Of a DNA stretch of 64,000 nt, positions 1-8,237 are shown piece after piece. Source of the DNA: Fusobacterium ulcerans (GTDB lineage: Bacteria; Fusobacteriota; Fusobacteriia; Fusobacteriales; Fusobacteriaceae). Under the pieces are notes generated by a model. It worked only from the letters and a program-made list of their open reading frames with translations, was not told the origin of the DNA and searched no databases. Within the stretch, counting starts at the first letter, position 1. Each line of letters starts with the position of its first letter. Where the stretch lies: NCBI RefSeq assembly GCF_003019675.1, contig NZ_CP028105.1:3240282-3304281 (forward strand), written 5' to 3'. The position numbers were made by a program, and so were the translations under genes.

Positions 1-1775
1 GATATATCAGAAAATTCCTTTCCTTCAAAAGTTACATTTTTATCAGAAGCACCTATCATGATAGAAGAATTTTCTTTATCTGAAAAATCATGATTTACCA
101 AGCCATTAATAGAAGTTTTTCCTGCTTGTACATAATTATTTTGTGGAACATCAGCTTTTGTTATATATATACCATCTGTTTTAGTCATACTTTGATCTTT
201 ATCCTCTGGAGAGATATCCAGAATATATGTTCCTCCACTTCCAGTTGCATTATCTATGAGTACATACTGGCTTTCATCTACAGTTTCTCCTTTATGGTTC
301 TGTGTCATATCTACTATCCCATTTTCCATGTCAAGCTTTGATACTCCACTTGCTGATAATACATACCATACTGCTTTATTTTTTAATCCTAAATCAAATA
401 TCCCTCCATTACTTTTATATGTTGCCCCTTCTAAATATGAATCATTAGTATCTAATAGAATACTTGTTACCCCTTTTGAATTTATTGTTCCTTGTATTTT
501 TTTGGTATATCCTTCATCTTGAATTAATACATTTCCACCAGTGTTAAATATTGCATATTTATCTGAATATATATTAGTTCCACCATTAAAAGTAGTATTT
601 CCATTATTTAGATTATATATAGCTATTGTGAAGTTATTGTTTTTTCCAAAAGCATTTATATTACTTCCATTCCCAATAGTAGTCTTTGCATCAGATGTAT
701 ATATACTACTTGCAGTAGAAATATTATCTCCATCAACCGTTATTGTAGCTCCTTCTCCGATAGTTAAAGTAGAGTTATTTCCATTATAGAGAGTTGTTGT
801 TGTTGCTGAATTTTTTCCTCTTGCCTCTATATAGGCATTATCTCCTATAGTCAATTCAGAATTTTTATTATTTACAATAGCATAATTACTAAATTTTCTA
901 GCTTCAGAAGTAAAATCAGAAGTAATAATTGAACCATTTCCAATTTTAATTTTTCCTCCATTTAAATTATTTATTGCTTCACTAGAAACTTCTTTACTTT
1001 CTTTTGTTCCAATTGCAGATACTCCTAATACTAATCCATTTCCAGCAGTTATTGTCTCCCCATTTTGATTATTTATTGCTATTGCCCAGCTCTTACTTGT
1101 ATGTGTATTATTTACATCTAATAATTCTGCTTTAATTTTTACATTATCTCCTATTGTAATTTTACTTGTATTTTCATACATAGTTGCTGTACCAATACCA
1201 TTTATTCGCCCCATAGATGAGCTTACATTTATTTCACTATTACTTCCAATTTCAGTATTAGTATTAGCAGATACATTTATTCCATCTAGTGCTAAGGATT
1301 CAAAATTTCCTAGAGCTTCTACATTTATTTCTGTTCTTTCCCCTATTTTTAAATCTCCCCTTGTTGTATTATTTATTCCAACTATCCTTCCTGTATTAAA
1401 ATCTCCTTCTATTTTTGCATTTACTTTTAAACCACTTGATAAATTAGTTTTATTAGCATAATTTGTTAATCCAAATACCGTTGCTCCTTTTTTCGTATCC
1501 GTTGTCTCATCAACTTTCACTGTTGTTGTTATAGAATCAATTTTTACTGTTATATTTTCAGAGGTTTCTATTCCTAATCCTAAAGCTACTTGTGAGGATT
1601 CTTTTTCTATATTTTCTATTTTTAAAACTGTATCTTTATCCTTACCTGTTATTATTTTCTCATAGTCTTCTCCAAAAGCAAAATTATTTAATAAAAAAGT
1701 AATTATTGCTATTAGAGTTATATTTTTTCCCCTTTTTTTATTAGTTCTTTTCACCATTTTCATTAATTTTTCCAT
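1..1775 (-). CDS. Autotransporter adhesin, N-terminal part (runs off the left edge)
   Basis: The frame is open from an ATG at 1775 down to base 1 (about 591 codons) with no stop, so the C-terminus and presumed outer-membrane beta-barrel lie outside the window. A signal peptide is visible: a Lys/Arg-rich start, a hydrophobic stretch around residues 19-33 and a likely cut after AFG. The rest is a Ser/Thr/Asn/Gly-rich passenger with many short repeats of the type 'TIGDNAxI' or 'KIGNGSxI', typical of a beta-helix. Near the left edge 'YVLIDNATGSGGTYIL' resembles pertactin-like passengers. The SD sequence GGGGAGAT lies 8 bases before the ATG. Upstream is a promoter between inverted repeats that points away, suggesting phase-variable control. 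The function (surface adhesin) is inferred from architecture; the exact family is uncertain. Confidence 0.85.
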   Translation of the reverse strand, partial: MEKLMKMVKRTNKKRGKNITLIAIITFLLNNFAFGEDYEKIITGKDKDTVLKIENIEKESSQVALGLGIETSENITVKIDSITTTVKVDETTDTKKGATVFGLTNYANKTNLSSGLKVNAKIEGDFNTGRIVGINNTTRGDLKIGERTEINVEALGNFESLALDGINVSANTNTEIGSNSEINVSSSMGRINGIGTATMYENTSKITIGDNVKIKAELLDVNNTHTSKSWAIAINNQNGETITAGNGLVLGVSAIGTKESKEVSSEAINNLNGGKIKIGNGSIITSDFTSEARKFSNYAIVNNKNSELTIGDNAYIEARGKNSATTTTLYNGNNSTLTIGEGATITVDGDNISTASSIYTSDAKTTIGNGSNINAFGKNNNFTIAIYNLNNGNTTFNGGTNIYSDKYAIFNTGGNVLIQDEGYTKKIQGTINSKGVTSILLDTNDSYLEGATYKSNGGIFDLGLKNKAVWYVLSASGVSKLDMENGIVDMTQNHKGETVDESQYVLIDNATGSGGTYILDISPEDKDQSMTKTDGIYITKADVPQNNYVQAGKTSINGLVNHDFSDKENSSIMIGASDKNVTFEGKEFSDI

Positions 1776-1833
1776 TAAATTATCTCCCCTTAATTTTATT
1801 TTTATTATATTTTTTAACGCAGAAAAAATAAGT

Positions 1834-1859
1834 GTTCTTGTTTATGTATAAAAGCGAAT
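1834..1859. repeat. Inverted repeat, left copy, of a candidate invertible promoter
   Basis: Bases 1841-1858 are the exact reverse complement of 1977-1994 (18 bp, core TTTATGTATAAAAGCGAA). Over 26 bp (1834-1859 against 1976-2001) 22 positions agree. Each copy is itself an imperfect dyad. The copy lies between the autotransporter start (1775) and the promoter at 1933-1961. Confidence 0.75.
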
Positions 1860-1932
1860 AGTAATGGCTTTACTTTAGGCAATTTTTCCAATCTCATTTT
1901 TTTAATCTCTATTTTTTTAATCAATTTTTTTC

Positions 1933-1961
1933 TTGACTTTTTTAAATTTAAAGATTATAAT
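1933..1961 (+). promoter_or_regulatory. Consensus sigma70 promoter inside the inverted repeats, facing away from the autotransporter
   Basis: TTGACT at 1933-1938, a 17-base spacer and TATAAT at 1956-1961. Three T-tracts spaced about 15 bases apart lie just upstream and could act as an UP element. The promoter reads rightwards into a stretch with no gene that ends at a terminator at 2116-2157. Inverting the segment between the repeats would point it at the autotransporter, with a predicted start near 1867. Confidence 0.7.
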
Positions 1962-1975
1962 CGTATAAGAGAAAA

Positions 1976-2001
1976 GTTCGCTTTTATACATAAATGCGAA
2001 C
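1976..2001. repeat. Inverted repeat, right copy, of a candidate invertible promoter
   Basis: A 26-bp imperfect palindrome with outer arms GTTCGC and GCGAAC and a central non-palindromic AC dinucleotide. Its partner at 1834-1859 carries GT at the centre on this strand, so the two sites are in inverted orientation. The 26-bp size with a central dinucleotide recalls the crossover sites of serine invertases such as Hin; this is an inference from form only. Confidence 0.75.
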
Positions 2002-2115
2002 AATAGTAAGTTGTTTAGTTTTATAGATATTTTTCAGAGCACTTCAAACTATGCTCCTTTGCTATCTTTTATCAGTTGATTTAAAAAAAGATTTTTCTAA
2101 ATCAGTTTTCAAAAT

Positions 2116-2157
2116 AAAAATCCCCAGCAAATTTATACTGAGGATTTTTTTGTTTTT
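2116..2157. terminator. Bidirectional terminator
   Basis: AAAAATCCCCAG (2116-2127) pairs with CTGAGGATTTTT (2138-2149) with one mismatch and is followed by a T-run. It can stop the rightward transcript from the 1933 promoter and the leftward transcript of the replication module that ends at 2171. Confidence 0.65.
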
Positions 2158-2170
2158 TGTAGGTTTAAAT

Positions 2171-2410
2171 TTATTCCAGTAAAAAAATCAAGCTCCTTGT
2201 GTAGATTAAAATACTTGTTCCCATTCTTCTGTGAAGAATGTCTCCCTCTTCCACTTTGTTGTAAATAGTATTTCTATGCTTTTTAAAATATTTTGCCACC
2301 TCGTTTATTGTGGTCCACTCTCCCAGTTCTTTCACTATTTCATCTGCTAAAGTTTTATTCATTGGGGATAGATTTCCAAGTTTTTTAAAAATATATTCCT
2401 CTCTCTCCAT
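2171..2410 (-). CDS. Small helix-turn-helix DNA-binding protein
   Basis: 79 residues. The middle (about residues 30-55, 'TTINEVAKYFKKHRNTIYNKV') fits the helix-turn-helix of excisionase/MerR-like small DNA-binding proteins, with the usual 'EGDILHRRMGTSILIYT' wing after it. It is the last gene of a three-gene minus-strand set with a helicase loader and a replication protein and ends 14 bases before a terminator. A phage or mobile-element regulator or excisionase-like factor is the likely role; no specific target can be read from the sequence. Confidence 0.6.
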   Translation of the reverse strand: MEREEYIFKKLGNLSPMNKTLADEIVKELGEWTTINEVAKYFKKHRNTIYNKVEEGDILHRRMGTSILIYTRSLIFLLE

Positions 2411-2432
2411 ACATCAGTCTCCCTTTTTAGTT

Positions 2433-3251
2433 TTAATACATAAATTCAAAAAACTTCTGCTTTGTCATCCCTCTTTTGCTCTTCCCTGTTACCTGTACAG
2501 GAAAGCACATGTCAATTATCCTGTCTCTTATTCTGTTCTGTCCATGACTTGAAAACTTCTCGCTTATCTCGCACTTTTCCTCATCTTTGCTGAAATTCAA
2601 ATTTGTAGATATTATCAAAGGTTTTTCACTTCTGTATCTTGCGTCTATGAGATTATATATTTTTTCTCCTCTCCATCCAGTTTGATTTTTATCCAATCCC
2701 TTTTCTCCACCAAAATCATCTATCACCAGAAGATCGCATTTTTCCACCTGCTTCAGAATATCTCTTTCAGCTGCTCCCCACTCTATTGTGAGCTTATTGA
2801 GATACAGCCCCAGATTCATTACCAGTACTGTCTTTCCTCTCTCCATGAGGTAGTTTGCTATACAGGCAGTAGTGAAAGTCTTTCCTGTTCCCACCCCTCC
2901 ATAGAACAACAGCCCTTCCTGCTTCTCTTTTTTCATAAAGCTTTTTACATACTGCTGTGCCAGCTGCATTTGTTCGCACTTTATATCAGCATTTTCAAAT
3001 CTGCTGTTTTGAAATTTCTTGTCTATTACAGAGATATCCTTGCATTTCTGCATTTTTTTCTCTATATTTTCTCTGGTTCTTTTTCTTTCCAACTCTTCCA
3101 GTTCTCTTTCTTTTTTCTTTTCCAGACAGTCGCATGTTGGAAGATACTCTAAATTTTTTCTAAAAGTTTCAGAAAGGTTTTTAAGATAATCACTCTCATT
3201 CTTCACATATTCTTTTCCGCAGTATTCACACTTCTTCATCTTCAATTCCAT
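2433..3251 (-). CDS. DnaC/IstB-like AAA+ helicase loader
   Basis: 272 residues. An N-terminal Cys motif (CEYC near residue 8 and CDC near residue 40) may bind zinc. The AAA+ core follows: Walker A GGVGTGKT, Walker B LLVIDDFGGE, a sensor-1-like IISTNLNF and an arginine-rich C-terminal stretch (NRIRDRIIDMC). This is the layout of DnaC/DnaI loaders, which place the replicative helicase on DNA. The frame overlaps the upstream replication gene by 26 bases. A second in-frame ATG at 3239 (MKKCEYC...) could be the true start, because the SD-like GAGG abuts the first ATG. The pairing with a replication protein points to a phage or element origin. Confidence 0.8.
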   Translation of the reverse strand: MELKMKKCEYCGKEYVKNESDYLKNLSETFRKNLEYLPTCDCLEKKKERELEELERKRTRENIEKKMQKCKDISVIDKKFQNSRFENADIKCEQMQLAQQYVKSFMKKEKQEGLLFYGGVGTGKTFTTACIANYLMERGKTVLVMNLGLYLNKLTIEWGAAERDILKQVEKCDLLVIDDFGGEKGLDKNQTGWRGEKIYNLIDARYRSEKPLIISTNLNFSKDEEKCEISEKFSSHGQNRIRDRIIDMCFPVQVTGKSKRGMTKQKFFEFMY

Positions 3252-4056
3252 CCTCTTTTGCTATTTTATTTAAAAGCTCCTTGATAAAGTTCCCTGTAGA
3301 ATCCTCATATACCGGTCTCACGAATTTTTTCTTAGATTCCTTTTTCTCTTTGCTCTTTTGTTCTTTGTCCTTAAAGTTTCCATTCAAGGCTTTCTTTAGG
3401 TTCTCTATCTTGAATATGCTGTTGATGCTCATATTGTTTTTAACAAACTCTGACTTTGACATTAGTGTCAGTGCTTCAAAAAGTTTTACAGCGCCAAGTT
3501 CTCTCCACACTCCCAAGAGTACATAGTTGTCTGGGCGATAGTTATATTCTGGTAGCCCTAGCTCCTTATATTTTTTTAATATATCCTGTATCTCCATAGG
3601 TGCATCGCTGAGTTTTTCTTTTTCCTCTTCTCCTGTGTGTGTATTATTTATATCTTTTACTCTTTTAATATCTTCTAAATAAGAACTATCTTCTGATGGC
3701 TCTAAAAATTCAGTAATGGTTTTATCAGGAATGATATTTTCAGGAGTGAATATTAATCTTTTCCCTTTAAACTTTCCCTTGCTTCTTTCCTCCACCAGCT
3801 GTATCACTTTTAACTTTTCAAATATTTTTAATCCTTTAGGAATCCAATCCTTGCTTAAACTACTATATTTGGCTATTGTTTGAGTGTAGTATTTGATATC
3901 TCTCCCATTAAAATCACTGTAGATTTCAGTAAGAGTTAAATACAGATTTCTAAGCTTGTCATGTTCCTTTCCCTCATACTGACATCTCAATAATCGCAGT
4001 ATCTTTTTTTCCTGCCAGCAGAATGGTTGATTCTTTGTGTTTCTTTTGTTCTCCAT
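3226..4056 (-). CDS. Phage-type replication initiator / DnaD-like protein
   Basis: 276 residues with a basic start. Residues 1-110 look like a winged-helix initiation domain (regular helices, 'KGLKIFEKLKVIQLVEERSKGKFKGKRLIFTP' as helix plus wing). A charged Glu/Asp/Lys linker and a C-terminal basic region follow, as in phage replisome organisers placed just before a DnaC-type gene. I infer the function mainly from gene order; the primary sequence shows no decisive motif. SD AAAGGAGTG lies 5 bases before the ATG. Upstream (4057-4110) is AT-rich with TATATT boxes that could form the promoter. Confidence 0.5.
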   Translation of the reverse strand: MENKRNTKNQPFCWQEKKILRLLRCQYEGKEHDKLRNLYLTLTEIYSDFNGRDIKYYTQTIAKYSSLSKDWIPKGLKIFEKLKVIQLVEERSKGKFKGKRLIFTPENIIPDKTITEFLEPSEDSSYLEDIKRVKDINNTHTGEEEKEKLSDAPMEIQDILKKYKELGLPEYNYRPDNYVLLGVWRELGAVKLFEALTLMSKSEFVKNNMSINSIFKIENLKKALNGNFKDKEQKSKEKKESKKKFVRPVYEDSTGNFIKELLNKIAKEDGIEDEEV

Positions 4057-4387
4057 TGTTCACTCCTTTAATTTCATAGTAATATATACTAACTTATTTA
4101 TATCTAATACCTTTTTTTTAATATTTTTTAAAGCTATTTAAAATTTTTATAAATATAACGATTCATATACTAGCATAACATTCTATTTTTGTATATCAAA
4201 AAAATAAAATCTGGAATAAATACACAAATAAAAAAAATTTTGAAATTCTTCTAACATTGCTCTTAATCAATTTATTCTTTTAGTGTTTTTCAAGGCATTT
4301 TTTTAATAAAATTTTTTTTGTTTTTTTCATTTCAAAAAGTTCATCATTTTCATCACAATTTCAAGAAATAAACTACCAAAACAAAAA

Positions 4388-4428
4388 ATCACCCACAAGG
4401 TAAAATTACCTCACGGGTGATGATTTTT
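4388..4428. terminator. Stem-loop with T-runs on both strands in a 650-base gene-free stretch
   Basis: ATCACCC (4388-4394) pairs with GGGTGAT (4415-4421); an inner AGGTAA/TTACCT can extend it, and T-runs follow on both sides. It sits in the gap 4057-4713, in which I see no open frame with a ribosome site. It may be a relic terminator of a lost gene. Confidence 0.5.
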
Positions 4429-4663
4429 TTATTAAAATAAGTTTTTTATGTGGATTTAGTCTCGTTAAGTTTTTTGTCCTTATTTTTCAATATTTTCTCT
4501 ACTGATTTTTGTCTACCTTTTATAGTTTTACAACATTATAGGCAGATAATTTCCTATGATAATTATTATATTACATTCAAATAATATAATTATATTATTT
4601 CTCTTTATCTTTATAAATGTTTTCTACAAATTTTTTATATATTCAAATTATTAATGATTCTCC

Positions 4664-4700
4664 CAAAAAAAAGAGATACCTAGTTGTAACAGATATCTCT
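4664..4700 (-). terminator. Terminator of the 4714-5913 regulator gene
   Basis: AGAGATA (4672-4678) pairs with TATCTCT (4694-4700) and is followed on the minus strand by a run of eight T. Confidence 0.7.
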
Positions 4701-4713
4701 CTACTTAATTTAT

Positions 4714-5913
4714 TTAAAATTTAAATTTATATACCTTTTTAGGTCGCCCTCTTGTTATCTTTTCAATAGAATAATCTGCCATTTTACTGTCTTCAAGTTT
4801 AAGAAGTATTCTGCTTGTTGTTCTTTCAGTAGTATTCAGATATTTTGCCAGTTTATCTATTGTTACTTCTTCCCCTCTTTTGTATAGTTCTATAAGCTCT
4901 CTTGCTTTTTCTCCAGATATATTTATTTCTTTTAATCTTTCTATTATATCCAGATCTTTTTTACTCTCTTCTGAAGTACCAGTAAGTATTGTTGTTCCTC
5001 CAGCTTCTACCAAGCACAGTACCTCTCCATTAGATTCCACATTTTTTCTATATGATTCATCAGCATAGAATCTAGCTTCACTGATACTAGCTCCCCCACC
5101 CCATCCAATATTCACTTTTGATTTATATTCTTTTTTAATTATCTCCTTAGGATTAATATTAATAAACTCTTTCTTCAGCATAAACACTTCTACATAATCC
5201 TCTACACTTTGAGTGATGAAATTTTTAAAATCATATCCAAGCCTGTTTTTCAATTCATTTATATTTCCATCGGAAGTTATTTTTCCCATTACTATTTCCT
5301 TACTGTCAGCTTTAGAAGCTTTGATATCTCTTATGGCAAATTCAACAGTCTCTTTTATAGTATTTTTAGATGGAAACAGGAATATATGAGGTACATCTAA
5401 AGTATCTAAAAACGAAAGCATATTACTTATTCTTGTTAAAATCAAATCAACTTTATTCTCAGCTATTAATCTAAGATATTTTTCTTTAAAATTCTCATAT
5501 AGTCTTACATCACTGTAGTCCAATGGAAGAAATATCGGCTCTTTTCCTTTGGTAAAAGTGTCTTCCAGCCAGTATTCTTTTTCAGCTTCAGATACAAAAT
5601 CTATATAGACTCTTGAAAAATCTATTCCCGGATTTTCAGACAGTACCTGAAAAAGACACTTGTATAATTCATATTTAGCAATTTCTATATAGTATACAGG
5701 TGTAGTTATTTTTGTATTTTTCCTTATAATCTCAAAACCAATAGGTCCGCTGGTAACTACTCCATCAAATTTATGAGCATTTTCTCTGTATATATCCTTT
5801 AATTGATTAAGATTATCATAAAAAATATATTCCTTTTCTCCCTCTACATCTTTCAAAGCATCTCTCACATATGAATAAGAATTTTTGGGAGTTAAAATCG
5901 CTATTTTTATCAT
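4714..5913 (-). CDS. Transcriptional regulator: sensory N-terminus, degenerate GGDEF-like domain, C-terminal winged helix
   Basis: 399 residues. The first 200 have alternating alpha/beta structure similar to the PrpR N-terminal sensor type ('FDGVVTSGPIGFEII'). Around residues 270-290 'NIGWGGGASISEARFYADESY' resembles the degenerate GGDEF-like segment found in CdaR/PrpR-type regulators. The C-terminal 70 residues form a winged helix ('TIDKLAKYLNTTERTTSRILLKLE') ending in a basic RGRPKK tail. It is divergent from an AbrB-family transporter 150 bases away, so I infer that it controls that gene in response to a small ligand. The ligand cannot be read. It could also act on distant targets. Confidence 0.6.
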   Translation of the reverse strand: MIKIAILTPKNSYSYVRDALKDVEGEKEYIFYDNLNQLKDIYRENAHKFDGVVTSGPIGFEIIRKNTKITTPVYYIEIAKYELYKCLFQVLSENPGIDFSRVYIDFVSEAEKEYWLEDTFTKGKEPIFLPLDYSDVRLYENFKEKYLRLIAENKVDLILTRISNMLSFLDTLDVPHIFLFPSKNTIKETVEFAIRDIKASKADSKEIVMGKITSDGNINELKNRLGYDFKNFITQSVEDYVEVFMLKKEFININPKEIIKKEYKSKVNIGWGGGASISEARFYADESYRKNVESNGEVLCLVEAGGTTILTGTSEESKKDLDIIERLKEINISGEKARELIELYKRGEEVTIDKLAKYLNTTERTTSRILLKLEDSKMADYSIEKITRGRPKKVYKFKF

Positions 5914-6062
5914 AAACTTTTCCTTTCATTCGTTTTTTATCATTCACTTTAATTATACCACATTTTTAGAAAATTTATGATTTTGATTTTATTTCTATAA
6001 GTTTTGAGCTATAATATGTCTATAAATATTTCAAAATTTCTATCTTAAAGGGGGAGAGTGTT

Positions 6063-7136
6063 TTGTGGTTTTTTATTACTTTTTTCGTTGGTTTAATAGG
6101 AGCTGGTATTGCTTTAAAATGCAAAGTTCCTGCTGGGGCTATGATAGGTTCATTGTTTGCAGTTGCTATTTTCAGTATTGTTACTGGAAAGGCTTATCTT
6201 CCACAAAGTTATAAGGTGATAGCTCAAATATCTACTGGGGCATTTATAGGGGCGCGTATTAAATACAATGATATTGTTGAGCTGAAAAAGGTTTTCAAAC
6301 CTGCTGTTATAATGGTAATTCTTATGGCTCTCATTAATTTTGTAATGGGATATTTCCTCTACAAATCATCTGATATGGATATGAAGACAGCTCTTTTCTG
6401 TACTGCTCCTGGGGGAATAATGGACATGACATTGATAGCATATGACTTTGGAGCTGATACATCTAAAGTTGCTGTTATGCAGATGATGCGTCTGGTTTCT
6501 GTTATGTGCCTTATCCCTGTTCTAATAAAAGGAGTTATCAGATATTACAAGGCTAAATCTCCTGCTGATAATATTGATACAGCAAAAACAGCTGAAGAGA
6601 AAGTTATCAAGAATGAAAAGGAAAAAACTCCTTTTATGGTAAATTTCAAGAAAATAGCTATAACAATGATAATTGGAACTATCTCTGGTTTTATTGGATA
6701 TTTTGCTGGAATCCCTGCTGGAGCTATGAGTGTGTCTATGGCTGGAGTAGCAGCATATAATATAAAAAGCAATAAAGCTTTTATGCCAATAAAATTAAGA
6801 CAGTTTATTCAGGTATTAGGAGGAGCTTTAATTGGGGCTAAAATGACAATGGGTGATCTTCTTGGATTAAAAACAATTGCAGTTCCTGTGCTTATAGTTA
6901 TCAGTGGTTTCTGCCTTATGAATCTTATACTTGGGATAATGGTATACAAGATAAGCGATTTTAATATTCCCACATCTATGTTCTCAGCTGCTCCTGGAGG
7001 AATATCAGATATAGCTATAATAGCTGGTGAGTTAGGAGCTGATACTCCTAAGGTTGCTGTTATGCAGTTTATCAGATTAGTATCTGTTATTGCTTTCTAT
7101 CCTATTTTGATTAAAATTATAATTCAATATTTCTAA
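6063..7136 (+). CDS. AbrB-family (PF05145-type) inner-membrane transporter
   Basis: 357 residues, about ten membrane segments in two similar halves. Each half ends with a matching motif: 'APGGIMDMTLIAYDFGADTSK' in the first and its near copy with 'APGGISDIAIIAGELGADTPK' in the second, both followed by VAVMQ and RLVSV. This duplicated pattern is typical of the AbrB/'ammonia monooxygenase' putative permease family. A charged loop (residues 165-200) links the halves. The start is TTG at 6063, placed by the strong SD AAAGGGGGAG 8 bases upstream; no ATG fits. A TATAAT box lies at 6010-6015. The divergent regulator is its probable controller. The substrate is unknown. Confidence 0.75.
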   Translation: MWFFITFFVGLIGAGIALKCKVPAGAMIGSLFAVAIFSIVTGKAYLPQSYKVIAQISTGAFIGARIKYNDIVELKKVFKPAVIMVILMALINFVMGYFLYKSSDMDMKTALFCTAPGGIMDMTLIAYDFGADTSKVAVMQMMRLVSVMCLIPVLIKGVIRYYKAKSPADNIDTAKTAEEKVIKNEKEKTPFMVNFKKIAITMIIGTISGFIGYFAGIPAGAMSVSMAGVAAYNIKSNKAFMPIKLRQFIQVLGGALIGAKMTMGDLLGLKTIAVPVLIVISGFCLMNLILGIMVYKISDFNIPTSMFSAAPGGISDIAIIAGELGADTPKVAVMQFIRLVSVIAFYPILIKIIIQYF

Positions 7137-7154
7137 TATAGTTTACTACTAAAA

Positions 7155-7204
7155 AATAGCTTTCTATGATAAAATAAATCTTCTCATAGAAAGCTATTAT
7201 TCTT
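7155..7204. terminator. Strong bidirectional terminator between convergent genes
   Basis: A perfect 15-bp stem (7155-7169 with 7184-7198) flanked by A-rich and T-rich tracts. It serves the transporter gene ending at 7136 and the convergent exporter gene ending at 7265. Confidence 0.8.
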
Positions 7205-7264
7205 TTGTACTACACTTTTCTTTTACAGTCTCTTACAGATAAAAACTTCTGACATTTTTATTTT

Positions 7265-8155
7265 TTAACTTTCTACATATTTTTTATTAAAAAATTTCAA
7301 TTCTGTTTCTGCTATGACAACTGAAGCAAATATCAGTAATCCTCCCATAACAGTCTTCATTGTCACTGGATCTCCCAAAAGAATAACAGAAGTTATAGCT
7401 CCAAAAAGTATCTCTGTTGATAATATAAGGGAAGCTGTTGAGGATTCCACATATTTTTGTGCTGTTGTCTGAACCAAATATGCTATCAAGGTATTAAATA
7501 TTATCAAAAATCCTACTGCCACTACCTGTACAGTTGTAAGTCTAGTAGTCACAATAGAAAAATTTTCATAAGTTATATTTAGCAAAAGAGTCAGCAGCCC
7601 CCCACTAAACATTTGAAAAGCATTTATAACAACTGGGTTCATCTTCCCTATCCTTGCTCCTATAATAGATATTTGAAGAGCAAAGAAAAAAGCACAAATC
7701 AATGTCAATACATCTCCGTAATTCATTGACAGATCTCCATCCAGAGATAAAAATCCTATCCCTGTAAAACATATTATAGAGGAAATATAAGTTATCAATT
7801 TAGGTCTCTTTTTAGTAAGCATCCACAGCATAAATGGTACGCATACTACATAAGCTCCAGTTATGAAAGCATTCTTAGAAGAAGTTGTATGCATAAGACC
7901 TACTGTCTGCAATGAGAAAGCAGTTCCCAATACTAACCCAGCCCCTAATCCGAGTTTCATTTCTTCTTTTGTTATCTTCACTTTTTTTATAAAAAGGAAT
8001 AAAAATATGAGGAGAGAAGCTATTAAAAATCTTAAACTCATAATAGCATTTGGTGCCATACCACTATCCAAAGCTATTTTAGTTATAGGAAATCCCCCAC
8101 CCCAAGTTGCTGCTACACATACCAGCGCAATTTTACATACAGTCTTTTTCTGCAC
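7265..8155 (-). CDS. DMT superfamily (EamA-type) membrane exporter
   Basis: About 296 residues with ten hydrophobic segments in two EamA repeats. The N-terminal half carries the typical 'CVAATWGGGFPITKIALDSGMAP' region, and the second half ends with 'STEILFGAITSVILLGDPVTMKTVMGGLLIF'. Proteins of this type export amino acids, nucleosides or drugs; the substrate cannot be read here. I place the start at GTG 8155, because SD AAGGAG lies 8 bases before it, while the GTG at 8164 overlaps the SD itself. It stands alone between a convergent terminator and the PqqB-like gene. Confidence 0.8.
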   Translation of the reverse strand: MQKKTVCKIALVCVAATWGGGFPITKIALDSGMAPNAIMSLRFLIASLLIFLFLFIKKVKITKEEMKLGLGAGLVLGTAFSLQTVGLMHTTSSKNAFITGAYVVCVPFMLWMLTKKRPKLITYISSIICFTGIGFLSLDGDLSMNYGDVLTLICAFFFALQISIIGARIGKMNPVVINAFQMFSGGLLTLLLNITYENFSIVTTRLTTVQVVAVGFLIIFNTLIAYLVQTTAQKYVESSTASLILSTEILFGAITSVILLGDPVTMKTVMGGLLIFASVVIAETELKFFNKKYVES

Positions 8156-8237
8156 AATTATCACTCCTTATATCTATTCTGCTCTTATATAATACTCTAT
8201 ATTTCAAATAAAATCAATTTAAATAATATTATAGCAC

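Noticed and set aside
90-789. Three plus-strand frames with hydrophobic translations
   Set aside because: They are shadows of the autotransporter frame on the minus strand, which is open without a break through the whole stretch and has a signal peptide and SD.
2171-4056. Complete prophage
   Set aside because: No integrase, capsid, portal, tail or lysis genes are present in the neighbourhood.
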